From the NCBI GenBank assembly GCA_900068845.1, contig CEFQ01000005.1, positions 248,001-312,000 of the forward strand: a stretch of DNA of 64,000 nt, written 5' to 3'. Position numbers and translations under genes: made by a program. The notes under the pieces were generated by a model. It saw only the letters and a program-made list of their open reading frames with translations, was not told the DNA's origin and did no database searches. Below, piece after piece: positions 32,033 through 42,140 of this stretch (positions are counted from its first letter, which is position 1; each line of letters opens with the position of its first letter). The stretch is from Enterobacter ludwigii. Its GTDB lineage: Bacteria; Pseudomonadota; Gammaproteobacteria; Enterobacterales; Enterobacteriaceae.

Positions 32033-33943
32033 TTAGTGATCCACAGGCTGACGTACAAATTCGATAGCGCGAGCAATATCGCGGGTGCGCGGCGTCGGCG
32101 GCAAACTGTTAAGGAACAAGCCGCCGTAAGGGCGAGAAACCAGACGCTGATCGCAAATCACCAACACGCCGCGATCTTCAGTATCACGAATTAAACGCCC
32201 CACGCCCTGCTTCAGGGTGATCACCGCATCGGGCAGCTGCACATCATTAAACGGATCGCCACCGCGCAGGCGGCAATCTTCCATGCGTGCTTTCAGCAGC
32301 GGATCCTCTGGCGAAGTGAACGGCAGCTTGTCGATGATCACCAACGACAGCGCATCACCGCGCACGTCAACACCTTCCCAGAAGCTGCTGGTTGCCACCA
32401 GCAAAGCGTTACCGGCTTCAAGGAACTGCTTCAGCAATTGTCCTTTACTGGTTTCACCCTGCAGCAGCACCGGCAAGGTCATAGAAGCACGAAACTCAAT
32501 GGCTAATTCCCGCATCATCTTGTGCGAGGTGCAGAGAAAGAAGCAGCGGCCTTTGTTGGCATCAATCAGCGGCTTCATCATGCGCGCCAGCTGACGCGCG
32601 CCGCCCGGATGATTCGGTTCCGGCATGTTGCGCGGCACGCACAGCAGCGCCTGCTGAGTGTAGTCGAACGGGCTATCGAGGATCATGGTGGTGGCGTTAT
32701 CCACACCAAGGCGGCTGGAGAAATGGCTCATCTGCTCATTCACCGCCAGCGTAGCGGAGGTGAAAATCCACGCGGCTTTACGGTTGTCCATCACTTCACG
32801 GAAGCGTTCTGCCACCGACAGCGGCGTTAGCGCCAGCGTGAAATGGCGGCTGTTGCACTCATACCAATAGCTGAAGCCCGGCTCATCAATGGCGCGCAGA
32901 CGTTTCAGCCGCGTGCGATACAGTGCCGCGCGCTCAAAGGCGGCATCCAGCAGCGCGGAACGGCCAAGCGACAATTTGATCACGTCATAACAAAGTTCGA
33001 GCGCATCATCTAATAAGGTAAACATGCGCATGATGTTGTTGTCGCTCAGCAGGTCGCGCAGGTTGCCACGGAAGCCCGGTTCGCCAAGCGTCAGCCGAAA
33101 ATCATGCGCACATTGCGCCAGACGATCGGCGGATTTTTGCAGCTGCTGCACGTCACGCACTTCGGTGCGGTAGGCGATGATGATGTCTTTGGCGAGGTCC
33201 TGCAGTTGACGGCTCGACAACTGTTGACCGAAATATTGGCTGGCGATATCGGGGAGCTGATGCGCTTCATCAAAGATCATCACATCGGCTTCTGGGATCA
33301 GTTCGCCAAAGCCGCCCTCTTTCACCACTAAATCGGCGAGAAACAGATGATGGTTCACCACCACCACATCCGCGTCCATGGCTTTTTTACGCGCTTTGAC
33401 CACGAAGCAATCTTTATACAACGGGCAATCGCTGCCGAGGCAGTTATCGTTGGTGCTGGTGACAAACGGCCAGATCGGGCTGTCTTCCGCCACGCCGTTG
33501 CAGTTACTGACGTCGCCATCGGTGGTTTCTGACGACCAGCCGCGCACGCTAATTAAATCGCCCAGCGCCTGCACGCTGACATCGCCGCCGGTTTGATTTT
33601 GTTGCTCAAGACGTTCGAGGCATAAATAGTTGGAGCGCCCTTTCAACAGCGCGGTTTTGCCGCTGAACTTCAAGGCCCGCGCGATGGTGGGAAGATCGCG
33701 GTTATAAAGCTGATCCTGCAACGCTTTGGATCCGGTGGAGACAATGACTTTTTTCTTCGCCCGCAACGCTGGCGCCAGATAGGCATAGGTTTTACCGGTT
33801 CCGGTGCCCGCTTCAACTACCAGCTCGCCGCCTGTTTTAACCGCTTCGGTCACCGCTTTGGCCATTTGGCGCTGTGCTTCACGCGGTTTAAAGCCCGGAA
33901 TTGCCTGCGCCAGTGCGCCATCAGCTGCAAAATCGTCTGCCAC
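32033..33943 (-). CDS. yoaA: YoaA, DinG/XPD-family Fe-S helicase
   Basis: ATP-dependent 5'-3' DNA helicase of 636 residues, the E. coli length. E. coli YoaA binds the polymerase III chi subunit and acts in replication repair. Walker A is AGTGTGKTY near residue 46 and the DEAH box is IFDEAHQLPD near residue 225. Cysteines in CLERLE, SNCNGVAED, NDNCLGSDCPLYKDC can supply the Fe-S cluster. Helicase motif VI, GVGRLIRD, is near the C-terminus. Confidence 0.95.
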   Translation of the reverse strand: MADDFAADGALAQAIPGFKPREAQRQMAKAVTEAVKTGGELVVEAGTGTGKTYAYLAPALRAKKKVIVSTGSKALQDQLYNRDLPTIARALKFSGKTALLKGRSNYLCLERLEQQNQTGGDVSVQALGDLISVRGWSSETTDGDVSNCNGVAEDSPIWPFVTSTNDNCLGSDCPLYKDCFVVKARKKAMDADVVVVNHHLFLADLVVKEGGFGELIPEADVMIFDEAHQLPDIASQYFGQQLSSRQLQDLAKDIIIAYRTEVRDVQQLQKSADRLAQCAHDFRLTLGEPGFRGNLRDLLSDNNIMRMFTLLDDALELCYDVIKLSLGRSALLDAAFERAALYRTRLKRLRAIDEPGFSYWYECNSRHFTLALTPLSVAERFREVMDNRKAAWIFTSATLAVNEQMSHFSSRLGVDNATTMILDSPFDYTQQALLCVPRNMPEPNHPGGARQLARMMKPLIDANKGRCFFLCTSHKMMRELAIEFRASMTLPVLLQGETSKGQLLKQFLEAGNALLVATSSFWEGVDVRGDALSLVIIDKLPFTSPEDPLLKARMEDCRLRGGDPFNDVQLPDAVITLKQGVGRLIRDTEDRGVLVICDQRLVSRPYGGLFLNSLPPTPRTRDIARAIEFVRQPVDH

Positions 33944-34067
33944 ACTTCCTCACATCAAAAATAAAAACCACTGTAATTATGTCAGGATTCCAGGCGGGCA
34001 ACCACAACAGATGACATGCGCCCCCGGGATATGGCAGGCTAGCGCAGCAAAATTAAAGGAGAACAGC

Positions 34068-34412
34068 ATGACCATTACGCGTATTGATCCAGAGCACCGC
34101 ATGTCAGAAGCCGTGGTACATAACCAAACCGTCTATTACACCAGCGTACCGGAAAATCTGGATGATGATGCAGAAGCGCAAACTGCCAATGCGTTGGCGG
34201 TGATTGACGCCATGCTGACGCGCGTCGGATCGGATAAGAGCAAGATTCTCGACGCCACCATTTTTCTGGTGGAGAAAAGCGACTTCCCGGCGATGAATCG
34301 CGCCTGGGATGCGTGGGTTTCACCGGGCAATGCGCCGGTGCGTTGCACCGTGCAGGCCGGTTTGATGAACCCGAAGTATAAAGTTGAAATCAAAATTATC
34401 GCCGCGCTGTAA
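34068..34412 (+). CDS. yoaB: YoaB, RidA/YjgF family protein
   Basis: 114 residues, as in E. coli. The YjgF/RidA fold is typical of enzymes that hydrolyse reactive enamine/imine intermediates; the catalytic Arg equivalent is in APVRCTVQAGL, and the last strand KVEIKIIAAL is typical. I chose the ATG at 34068, which has AAAGGAG at the right distance; the longer frame from 33804 overlaps the divergent yoaA gene. Substrate unknown. Confidence 0.9.
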   Translation: MTITRIDPEHRMSEAVVHNQTVYYTSVPENLDDDAEAQTANALAVIDAMLTRVGSDKSKILDATIFLVEKSDFPAMNRAWDAWVSPGNAPVRCTVQAGLMNPKYKVEIKIIAAL

Positions 34413-34425
34413 ATCCGTTCGGGCG

Positions 34426-34623
34426 TTATTCGTTGTCGTCTTCTTCATCCTCATCGTCTTCGAACATCGCCCGAATGCCTTCACCTTTGTAAGTTTGACG
34501 AATTTCCTGCGCCACTTGCGCAATCGCCTGTCCGCTCGACATACCGCCCGCCATCAATTCCTGGATGCGTTCAACCGCTTGCTGTTGTTGTTCATGGGAT
34601 AACGCTGGAAGACCTGTAAACAT
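34426..34623 (-). CDS. yoaH: YoaH, UPF0181 protein
   Basis: 65 residues (E. coli 59). The N-terminal [20 protein letters not shown] and a helical [17 protein letters not shown] segment match YoaH. The C-terminus is strongly acidic ([12 protein letters not shown]), longer than in E. coli as I recall it. Function is unknown. It is convergent with yoaB and divergent from pabB, as in E. coli. Confidence 0.9.
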   Translation of the reverse strand: MFTGLPALSHEQQQQAVERIQELMAGGMSSGQAIAQVAQEIRQTYKGEGIRAMFEDDEDEEDDNE

Positions 34624-34733
34624 AATTCACTCCTGGTGCATGGGGGACGCATTATTACCACGTGGAACAAACGGGTGCCAGCAACAAAAAAATATGCCAG
34701 GCTAACGACCTGCTTGCTGAAGTGATTTGTCCC

Positions 34734-36092
34734 ATGATGGTAAAAAGCCTCGTTCTGAAGTATACGCCCGAAACGCTGTTACACCTTTTTGCGCCACTAG
34801 CCCACCAATGCTGGGCGATGTTGCTGACCTCTGGCCAGGCCGACCACGCGGATAACCGCTTTGATATCCTGACCGCCGATCCGCGCGCGACGCTGACCAC
34901 ACGTGGCGCCAGCACCGAAATTGTCTGCGGTGATGAGGTCGTTCATTCCTCCGCTGATCCGCTGCTGCTGGTACAACAGCAATGTGACGCGCTGGGTGTC
35001 ACGCCCGCTTTTGCTGCTGATTTACCGTTTCAGGGCGGCGCCCTCGGGCTGTTTGGCTACGATTTGGGACGGCGCTTTGAAACCCTGCCGCAGCGCGCCC
35101 AGCAGGATCTCAACACGCCTGATATGGCGGTGGGGATTTATGACTGGGCGTTGATTGCCGATCATCACCTGCAGAAACTGACGCTGGTTTCGCTAACCGA
35201 TGCCGAACAGCGCTGGCACTGGTTAAATGCGCAGCATGCGCCGCAAATCGCCCCCTTCGCCCTGACCAGCGAGTGGCAATCGAACCTCAGTTTTGAGGAG
35301 TATGCCCAGCGATTCCACGCGGTACAGGCCTATATTCAAGCGGGTGATTGCTATCAGGTGAATCTGGCGCAGCGTTTTCAGGCCAGCTATCGCGGTGATG
35401 AATGGCAGGCATTTTTGCGCCTGACGCAGGCAAATCGCGCACCGTTCAGCGCCTTCCTGCGTTTGCCAGACAGTGCGCTGCTGAGTTTGTCGCCAGAGCG
35501 CTTTCTCTCTTTACAGCAGCAGGACATTGAAACGCGTCCGATTAAAGGCACCTTGCCGCGCCTTGCTGATGCCGAAGCCGATCGTTTACAGGCAGAGAAG
35601 CTCGCTAATTCGGAGAAAGATCGCGCAGAGAATCTGATGATTGTCGATCTGCTGCGCAATGACATTGGTCGGGTAGCCGTGCCCGGCAGCGTCAGCGTAC
35701 CGGAACTCTTCGTAGTTGAGCCGTTCCCGGCGGTGCATCATCTGGTGAGTACCGTGCGTGCGCGTTTACCTGAAACGCTGAGCGCAACCGATCTGCTGCG
35801 TGCCTGTTTCCCCGGCGGTTCCATTACCGGCGCACCCAAGATCCGCGCGATGGAGATTATTGAAGAGTTAGAGCCGCATCGGCGCAATGCCTGGTGTGGC
35901 AGCATTGGCTACATCAGCCTGTGTGGCCGCATGGATACCAGCATCACCATTCGGACGCTGATTGCGGAAAACCACCAGCTTTACTGCGCCGCCGGTGGCG
36001 GATTAGTTGCCGACAGCGACCTTAATGCCGAATATCAGGAAACCTTCCATAAGGTGAACCGTATTTTGCCCAGCCTGCGCGACGAGACCTGA
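34734..36092 (+). CDS. pabB: Aminodeoxychorismate synthase component I PabB
   Basis: With PabA converts chorismate and glutamine to 4-amino-4-deoxychorismate for folate synthesis. It has about 452 residues from this start (E. coli 453). The PIKGT motif in the active site carries the nucleophilic Lys typical of PabB, and [11 protein letters not shown] is the chorismate-binding signature. The frame is open to 34662, but tandem ATGs at 34734 and 34737 align with E. coli; no strong ribosome site decides between them. nudL follows after one base. Confidence 0.93.
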   Translation: MMVKSLVLKYTPETLLHLFAPLAHQCWAMLLTSGQADHADNRFDILTADPRATLTTRGASTEIVCGDEVVHSSADPLLLVQQQCDALGVTPAFAADLPFQGGALGLFGYDLGRRFETLPQRAQQDLNTPDMAVGIYDWALIADHHLQKLTLVSLTDAEQRWHWLNAQHAPQIAPFALTSEWQSNLSFEEYAQRFHAVQAYIQAGDCYQVNLAQRFQASYRGDEWQAFLRLTQANRAPFSAFLRLPDSALLSLSPERFLSLQQQDIETRPIKGTLPRLADAEADRLQAEKLANSEKDRAENLMIVDLLRNDIGRVAVPGSVSVPELFVVEPFPAVHHLVSTVRARLPETLSATDLLRACFPGGSITGAPKIRAMEIIEELEPHRRNAWCGSIGYISLCGRMDTSITIRTLIAENHQLYCAAGGGLVADSDLNAEYQETFHKVNRILPSLRDET

Positions 36093-36093
36093 G

Positions 36094-36663
36094 ATGAATT
36101 TAACGCTTGAGCAGTTCCTGAGCCGCTTTGTACTGCAACCCCCACTGCATGCCCCGAAAAGCGCCATCAGCGGACGACGTGCAGCGGTGCTGGTGCCGGT
36201 TATTGACGGCGCGGAACCTGGCTTGCTGCTCACCCGACGCTCCTCGCATCTGCGTAAACACGCGGGACAAGTGGCGTTTCCCGGCGGCATGCAGGATGCC
36301 ACTGACGCTTCGCTCATCCATACCGCGCTGCGTGAAGCGCAGGAAGAAGTGGGTATTCAGCCGGAACAGGTACAGATTATCGGCGTTCTGCCACCGGTGA
36401 CCAGCAGCACCGGTTTTGCCGTGACGCCTGTGGTTGGCATTATTCCGGCTGATCTTGCTTTGCTGCTCAATCCTAACGAAGTAGAAAGCGCATTTGCCAT
36501 GCCGCTGGCGGAAGCTCTGCGTCTTAGCCGCTATAGCGATCTCACCTTGCGCCGCGGTCATCGCCAACATCAGGTCTGGCTGTCGTGGTACGAGGATTAC
36601 TTTATCTGGGGCATGACCGCCGGTATTATCCGCGCGCTGAGTCAGCAAATCGCCCTGCCCTAA
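36094..36663 (+). CDS. nudL: NudL, Nudix CoA pyrophosphatase-like protein
   Basis: 189 residues (E. coli 192). The Nudix box is [20 protein letters not shown] followed by EEVGI, in which the first Glu position is Asp, as in E. coli NudL. The downstream [10 protein letters not shown] and WGMTAGIIR blocks are typical of the CoA-hydrolase subgroup. It begins one base after the pabB stop (TGA G ATG), so it is translationally coupled to pabB. Confidence 0.92.
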   Translation: MNLTLEQFLSRFVLQPPLHAPKSAISGRRAAVLVPVIDGAEPGLLLTRRSSHLRKHAGQVAFPGGMQDATDASLIHTALREAQEEVGIQPEQVQIIGVLPPVTSSTGFAVTPVVGIIPADLALLLNPNEVESAFAMPLAEALRLSRYSDLTLRRGHRQHQVWLSWYEDYFIWGMTAGIIRALSQQIALP

Positions 36664-36855
36664 ATCTCCCGCTTGGTTAGGCTTTCAGAGCGAAAGTCGA
36701 TCTGCCTCACAACGGTACAAACGGATAACTATTTCTGTGGTTTATAATTAGTTTATTTCATGCGAAAAGCTGCTCGTTATACGGCATGGACGATTACTAT
36801 TAGCCGCATAAACGGCTTGTGCCGTGCAGAATAAGATTTGTGAGGAGTGTCACCG

Positions 36856-38220
36856 GTGATTAGTGTTTTTGACATGTTTAAAGTGGGCATCGGCCCATCC
36901 AGTTCACATACTGTTGGCCCGATGAAAGCGGGCAAACTGTTTGTCGATCTGCTGGCCGAACAAGGCAAATTACAGGACGTGACGCGCGTCGCGGTCGACG
37001 TTTATGGTTCGCTGTCGCTCACCGGCAAAGGTCACCACACCGATATCGCGATTATTATGGGTCTGGCGGGTTTCGAACCGGCCACCGTCGATATCGACGG
37101 CATTCCAGCGTTCATCAAAGATGTTGAGCAGCGCGAACGTCTGCTGTTAGCCAACGGCGCGCGCGAAGTGGATTTCCCACGTGAAGGCGGCATGGTGTTC
37201 CGCAGTGATAACCTCTCGCTGCATGAGAACGGCATGACCGTGTTCGCTTTCGCGGGCGATGTGATGATTCTGAGTAAAACTTACTATTCCATCGGCGGCG
37301 GTTTTATCGTTGATGAGGAGCAATTCGGCCAGCCTGTCCTGGACGAAGTTTCCGTGCCGTGGGCGTTTCATTCCGCCACCGAACTGCTCAGCCACTGCCG
37401 TGAAAGCGGTTTGTCGCTGTCAGGTTTAGTGATGAAGAACGAACTGGCGCTGCACAGTCGCGAAGAGATTTATGCTTATTTTGGCCATGTATGGCAAACC
37501 ATGCAGGCCTGTATCGATCGCGGTCTGAACACGGAAGGCGTGCTGCCAGGTCCATTGCGCGTACCACGCCGCGCGGCTTCGCTGCGCCGCCTGCTGGTTT
37601 CATCAACCAAGCACTCGAAAGATCCGATGGATGTGATCGACTGGGTGAATATGTTTGCGCTGGCAGTGAATGAAGAGAATGCGGCTGGCGGGCGTGTGGT
37701 GACGGCACCCACTAACGGTGCCTGCGGTATCGTGCCGGCGGTGCTGGCCTATTACGATCACTTTATCGAACCTGTTACGCCGGACATCTTTATCCGCTAC
37801 TTCCTCTCTTCTGGCGCCATTGGCGTGCTGTATAAAATGAACGCGTCGATTTCCGGTGCCGAAGTGGGTTGCCAGGGCGAAGTTGGTGTAGCCTGCTCAA
37901 TGGCGGCGGCCGGTCTGGCGGAGCTGCTCGGCGGCAGCCCTGAACAAGTGTGCGTCGCCGCAGAAATTGGGATGGAACACAATCTGGGTTTAACCTGCGA
38001 TCCGGTCGCTGGCCAGGTTCAGGTACCGTGCATTGAGCGTAACGCCATCGCTTCAGTCAAGGCCATCAACTCCGCGCGCATGGCGCTGCGCCGCACCAGT
38101 GAACCTCGCGTGTCCCTGGATAAGGTGATTGAAACCATGTACGAAACCGGCAAAGACATGAACGCCAAATACCGTGAAACCTCACGCGGTGGATTGGCGA
38201 TTAAGGTCCAGTGCGACTAA
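36856..38220 (+). CDS. sdaA: L-serine deaminase I SdaA
   Basis: Fe-S enzyme that turns L-serine into pyruvate and ammonia. It has 454 residues, exactly the E. coli length. The N-terminal regulatory domain starts VFDMFKVGIGPSSSHTVGPM; the cluster cysteines lie in the C-terminal alpha domain (TNGACG, GVACSMAAAG, LTCDPVAGQ). I chose the GTG at 36856: GAGGAG at 36842-36847 is 8 bases away and the E. coli protein starts there; the GTG at 36847 would place the ribosome site on top of the start. Confidence 0.96.
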   Translation: MISVFDMFKVGIGPSSSHTVGPMKAGKLFVDLLAEQGKLQDVTRVAVDVYGSLSLTGKGHHTDIAIIMGLAGFEPATVDIDGIPAFIKDVEQRERLLLANGAREVDFPREGGMVFRSDNLSLHENGMTVFAFAGDVMILSKTYYSIGGGFIVDEEQFGQPVLDEVSVPWAFHSATELLSHCRESGLSLSGLVMKNELALHSREEIYAYFGHVWQTMQACIDRGLNTEGVLPGPLRVPRRAASLRRLLVSSTKHSKDPMDVIDWVNMFALAVNEENAAGGRVVTAPTNGACGIVPAVLAYYDHFIEPVTPDIFIRYFLSSGAIGVLYKMNASISGAEVGCQGEVGVACSMAAAGLAELLGGSPEQVCVAAEIGMEHNLGLTCDPVAGQVQVPCIERNAIASVKAINSARMALRRTSEPRVSLDKVIETMYETGKDMNAKYRETSRGGLAIKVQCD

Positions 38221-38316
38221 TCATTTTCCTTGCTTCGCTGACGATTAAAGCAACAGTTAATTTTTTTCTGCATCTGTTGCTACCCGCAACTGAGTAAACC
38301 AGATACATTGATTTTG

Positions 38317-38346
38317 AGCGCGGCCCTGAGTGGCCGCGCTTTTTTT
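38317..38346 (+). terminator. sdaA terminator
   Basis: 9-bp GC-rich stem AGCGCGGCC with GGCCGCGCT, 6-base loop, then six Ts. It is about 100 bases after the stop. Confidence 0.88.
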
Positions 38347-38448
38347 AGTGCCGTATTTTTTATTCAACCGCGCTAAACCTGGCCGCCTCAATGCCGATAA
38401 CCTACACGTTAATTTGGCTTCAATCTTTGTTTTGCAAGGTGGTTACTG

Positions 38449-40011
38449 ATGCTCGTTCCCCAGCAATTTGTGGGCCAATTTCGCCGTAAGCGACTGCTTA
38501 TTGCGTTAGTGATCGCCTCGCTGGTTCTGGTCCTGACGCTGACTTTTCGTTATATCGAAGAGAAATCGCGTATTGAGCAACAGTCACTGAATTTCGCCAC
38601 CCGCGCGATTGAACGGTTTGATCGGATGTTCTCGCCGCTGGAGGTTTCCGCCAACAACACCCTCGGCCTGGTTGGCGTCCCCTGCGCACAAGTGCGCTAT
38701 CCGCTGATTGAGAAAATTGCCGCGCTGCAAACCGTGCGCACCGTACTGTTGGTGCAAAATGACACACTCTATTGCTCAAGCATTTTTGGCCCGCAAAATC
38801 TCTCCTTCAGCCAAACCTATCCTGAATTAGCCATCAATAATCAGCGCATGATGTTAGCCACGGATGATGACCTGTTGAAAGGATCGCCGGTGCTGCTGCT
38901 CTGGACGCCTAAATCGTTGGATAACCGAGAAGGGATGCTACAGGTCATCAATATCGAGTTGATGACCGATTACCTGCTGGAGCCACAGTTGCCGTGGGTG
39001 GAGCGTGCGATCTTCAACGTCGGCGGACAAAGCCTTGAGTACGGTAATCCGCTGATCGAGCAAACCGAGCCCTCAGAAGATGAAGTGGCTTACGATCAGG
39101 CGTCGCTACGTTATCCATTCAGCATTACGTTGTATGGCCCCTCTCCCGCCCGGCTGGCGCTCAACACCCTGCCTTCGCAACTGCCGCTGGCGCTGATGTT
39201 GAGCCTGTTGATAGGTTACATCGTCTGGTTGGCGACCGCTAATCGCATGAGCCTTAGCTGGCAAATCAGCTATGGCATTACAGCCAATGAATTTATGGTG
39301 TATTGCCAACCGCTGATTAACGCAAAAAGCGGTGAATGCGATGGCATGGAGTTGCTGCTGCGCTGGCATAATCAGCGACAAGGCTGGATTGCTCCGGACG
39401 TGTTTATTCCCCTGGCCGAGCGACAAAATCTGATCGCGCCGTTAACCCGTTTTGTGCTGGCGAAGGTGGTGGATGCGCTGCCGACTCTGCCACAATGTCC
39501 CTCTTTCCATATTGCCATTAACGTTGCCGCTAGCCATTTCCACGATCGCGCGATTGTGGAAGATCTGCAGAATATCTGGTGGCCCGCCAATCCGATGCCG
39601 AAACTGGTGGTCGAGCTGACAGAACGTGATGCCTTACCGATAATCGATCAATCTGTGGTGTCGCAGTTGCATGAGATTGGTGTGCGACTGGCGATTGACG
39701 ATTTTGGCACCGGCCACAGTTCGCTGGCTTATCTGAAAGACCTTAAACCGGATGTACTGAAGATCGATAAGATTTTCACCGCCGCGATTGGTACTGATGC
39801 GATAAACGCCACCGTCACGGATATGGTGATTTCACTGGCGCAGCGCCTCAATATTGCGCTGGTGGCGGAAGGCGTTGAAACTGCGGAGCAAGCGCATTAT
39901 CTGCGTGAGCGTGGCGTCGACCATCTGCAAGGTTATTTCTATGCGCGTCCGATGCCCATCGAAGACTTCCCGCTGTGGCTGGCTCAGCATCAGGCGCAAT
40001 TAAGCGCATAA
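38449..40011 (+). CDS. pdeD: PdeD (YoaD), CSS-domain c-di-GMP phosphodiesterase
   Basis: 520-residue inner-membrane protein. A first membrane helix (about 16-35) leads to a periplasmic CSS domain with the motif YCSSIFG, whose cysteines can form a DsbA-dependent disulfide; a second helix is near residue 245. The cytoplasmic EAL domain keeps the key motifs: ELLLRW (EAL position reads ELL), NVAASHF, VELTERD, DDFGTG, and VAEGVET with the catalytic Glu. It should degrade c-di-GMP. The position after sdaA and before yoaE is as in E. coli. Confidence 0.9.
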   Translation: MLVPQQFVGQFRRKRLLIALVIASLVLVLTLTFRYIEEKSRIEQQSLNFATRAIERFDRMFSPLEVSANNTLGLVGVPCAQVRYPLIEKIAALQTVRTVLLVQNDTLYCSSIFGPQNLSFSQTYPELAINNQRMMLATDDDLLKGSPVLLLWTPKSLDNREGMLQVINIELMTDYLLEPQLPWVERAIFNVGGQSLEYGNPLIEQTEPSEDEVAYDQASLRYPFSITLYGPSPARLALNTLPSQLPLALMLSLLIGYIVWLATANRMSLSWQISYGITANEFMVYCQPLINAKSGECDGMELLLRWHNQRQGWIAPDVFIPLAERQNLIAPLTRFVLAKVVDALPTLPQCPSFHIAINVAASHFHDRAIVEDLQNIWWPANPMPKLVVELTERDALPIIDQSVVSQLHEIGVRLAIDDFGTGHSSLAYLKDLKPDVLKIDKIFTAAIGTDAINATVTDMVISLAQRLNIALVAEGVETAEQAHYLRERGVDHLQGYFYARPMPIEDFPLWLAQHQAQLSA

Positions 40012-40012
40012 A

Positions 40013-40044
40013 AAAACGGCCACTCCTTGCGGGATGGCCGTTTT
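40013..40044. terminator. Bidirectional terminator pdeD / yoaE
   Basis: 10-bp stem AAAACGGCCA with TGGCCGTTTT, overlapping a run of As on the left and Ts on the right, between convergent genes. Confidence 0.85.
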
Positions 40045-40064
40045 GTTCACGTCTGTCAGATCAC

Positions 40065-41630
40065 TTACTCTGCCTGTTCTTCATGATCGAATGGCTTATC
40101 TTTGGTGACGCGTACCAGATCGATACGGTAATCGGTCGCCTCAATCACCTGGAAGTGCAGTGGTGGCAAGTCAATCACTTCGCCCGGCAGCGGCAGCTGC
40201 CCTTTCTGGGCAATCAACAAACCGGCTAATGAAGCGTGATCTTCATCGGCCTTCACTAATTCGTGATGATCCAGCAGCTGTTGCAGCGAGTGCAAATCGG
40301 TGCCGCCCTTCACTAGCCAACCGTCGCCATCAGCAATGATGTCTGGCGTTTCATCTTCATCCGGGAACTCACCGGCAATCGCCTCCAGTACGTCCAGCGG
40401 CGTGATTAAGCCCTGTACCACACCAAATTCGTTGGTGACAATCACGAAGCTACCTTTTGCACGGCGCAGCACGCCCAGAAGATTGATGGGGTCCAGCGTT
40501 TCCGGCACCACAATCGCCGGCGTGTTAGCGGCAAAGGTCGCCACATCCATACCGTGCTCCAACGCCACCAGCAGCTCTTTGGCGCGCACCACGCCGATAA
40601 TTTCATCCAGCTCACCGCGACACACCGGGAACAAGCTGTGTGGCGTATCCAGCAACTGAATACGGATTTCATCCAGCGGACGCGAAACATCCACCCACGA
40701 GATGTTGCCGCGTGGCGTCATAATGCTGCGAATTGAACGCTGCGATAACGTCAATACGCCGTTAATCATGTAGCGCTCTTCGTCTTTAAACGCTTCCTGC
40801 GGCATGGCTTCGGTTAACGAGGTCTCTTCTGTGGTAGCGGACTGCTTACGCTGGCGCCCACCCATCAGACGCAAAATAGCTTCGGCGGTGCGTTCACGCA
40901 TCGGGCGATGTTCCTGATGCTTAATAAAGTTACGGCGCGCAATCTGGTTGAACAGCTCAATGATGATGGAGAAGCCAATCGCGGCGTACAGGTAACCTTT
41001 TGGAATGTGGAAACCAAAGCCTTCAGCCACCAGTGACAGACCAATCATCAGCAGGAAGCTCAGGCACAGCACCACCACCGTGGGATGTTCATTAACAAAT
41101 CGCGTCAGCGGCTTCGAGGCCAGCAGCATCACGCCCATGGCGATCACCACAGCGGTCATCATCACCGGCAGATGGTTCACCATACCCACGGCGGTAATCA
41201 CCGCATCGAGAGAGAACACCGCATCCAGCACCACAATCTGAATCACCACCGCCCAGAAACTGGCGTAGCTCTTATTACCCTGATGTTCGAGTCCGCGGCT
41301 CTCGAGCCGCTCATGCAGTTCCATGGTTCCCTTGAATAACAGGAACAAACCACCGAACAACAGAATTAAATCTCGTCCGGAAAAGCTGAAATCGCCTACG
41401 CTGAATAGGGGTCGCGTCAACGTCACTATCCAGGAAATCAGCGACAGCAAGCCGAGACGCATGATCAGGGCGAGCGACAAACCAATCAAACGGGCTTTAT
41501 CGCGCTGCTTCGGCGGCAATTTGTCCGCGAGGATGGCGATAAATACCAGGTTATCAATGCCGAGAACGATTTCCAGCACGATCAGCGTGAGCAAACCCGC
41601 CCAAATTGAGGGGTCGAAGAGAAATTCCAT
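40065..41630 (-). CDS. yoaE: YoaE, TerC-type membrane protein with CBS and CorC domains
   Basis: 521 residues (E. coli 518). The N-terminal TerC domain has about seven membrane helices and the metal-site-like motif [13 protein letters not shown]; a CBS pair follows (about 300-420), then a CorC_HlyC transporter-associated domain. TerC relatives export manganese or work with secreted metalloenzymes; the role here is inferred. The ATG at 41630 has GGAG upstream. Its A is shared with the TGA of a small upstream ORF, and the leader is long. Confidence 0.92.
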   Translation of the reverse strand: MEFLFDPSIWAGLLTLIVLEIVLGIDNLVFIAILADKLPPKQRDKARLIGLSLALIMRLGLLSLISWIVTLTRPLFSVGDFSFSGRDLILLFGGLFLLFKGTMELHERLESRGLEHQGNKSYASFWAVVIQIVVLDAVFSLDAVITAVGMVNHLPVMMTAVVIAMGVMLLASKPLTRFVNEHPTVVVLCLSFLLMIGLSLVAEGFGFHIPKGYLYAAIGFSIIIELFNQIARRNFIKHQEHRPMRERTAEAILRLMGGRQRKQSATTEETSLTEAMPQEAFKDEERYMINGVLTLSQRSIRSIMTPRGNISWVDVSRPLDEIRIQLLDTPHSLFPVCRGELDEIIGVVRAKELLVALEHGMDVATFAANTPAIVVPETLDPINLLGVLRRAKGSFVIVTNEFGVVQGLITPLDVLEAIAGEFPDEDETPDIIADGDGWLVKGGTDLHSLQQLLDHHELVKADEDHASLAGLLIAQKGQLPLPGEVIDLPPLHFQVIEATDYRIDLVRVTKDKPFDHEEQAE

Positions 41631-41785
41631 CAATGACTCCTTACTGAACGTGAGGGCGCACGAAATTGAGTCTGCACCCGAGGGCGAGACGAGAGATCGT
41701 TACAGGCGGTGATAACGCTGGAGAGCGTGGAAGCAGGCGCAGGAAAGCGCTGAGAACATGTTGAGCGACGTCGGTGACGGTCCAT
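41630..41785 (-). CDS. 51-codon upstream ORF overlapping yoaE (TGATG)
   Basis: An uninterrupted frame from ATG 41785 to a TGA that shares its A with the yoaE start. The peptide begins [14 protein letters not shown] and is rich in Arg and Ser, with no membrane helix. It is open for the whole distance from near the predicted promoter to yoaE, and the overlap is a classic arrangement for translational coupling. The ribosome site before the ATG is weak, so the true start may differ. I recall reports of a small ORF overlapping yoaE in E. coli but cannot confirm homology. Confidence 0.4.
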   Translation of the reverse strand: MDRHRRRSTCSQRFPAPASTLSSVITACNDLSSRPRVQTQFRAPSRSVRSH

Positions 41786-41831
41786 AAAGGTGAGCTGAAG
41801 CCCGGTACTCCTGAGTAATAAACAGATGGCT

Positions 41832-41859
41832 AATGTATCAGTTACATCAACGGCGTCAA
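41832..41859 (-). promoter_or_regulatory. Predicted yoaE promoter
   Basis: Minus-strand TTGACG (41859-41854), 16-base spacer, TACATT (41837-41832). The predicted start near 41825 gives a leader of about 195 bases before yoaE. Confidence 0.45.
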
Positions 41860-41943
41860 AAAAATTTATTACATTTACAAATATCTACGCAAACGCATGA
41901 ATATCGTACAAAAGCGCATATTAACGCCCTTACGCGCGAAATA

Positions 41944-41960
41944 ACTGACAAACATCACAT
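41944..41960 (+). promoter_or_regulatory. CRP-like site upstream of manXYZ
   Basis: ACTGA-CAAACA-TCACA matches 8 of 10 fixed positions of the CRP consensus. The E. coli man operon is CRP-activated, and this site lies directly beside the Mlc-like operator. Confidence 0.5.
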
Positions 41961-41962
41961 AT

Positions 41963-41988
41963 TTTATTTTTTCGATCACTAAAATAAA
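41963..41988 (+). promoter_or_regulatory. Mlc/NagC-like operator of manXYZ
   Basis: Perfect 8-base arms TTTATTTT and AAAATAAA flank a 10-base centre TTCGATCACT. AT-rich dyads of this form are the sites of the ROK repressors Mlc and NagC; E. coli manXYZ is repressed by Mlc. Confidence 0.5.
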
Positions 41989-42140
41989 TCGCGACCTTAT
42001 CGCTGTGTAGCGGATTGTTTCGTTTTATTTATTGATGCTTTTCTTTATCTCACAACTAACGATCCACCTGAAACACTAACGGTAATTTTCAATGATTCCC
42101 GGCAATGCCAGAGAATCTCTCACGCGAACGGAGGTAGCAA

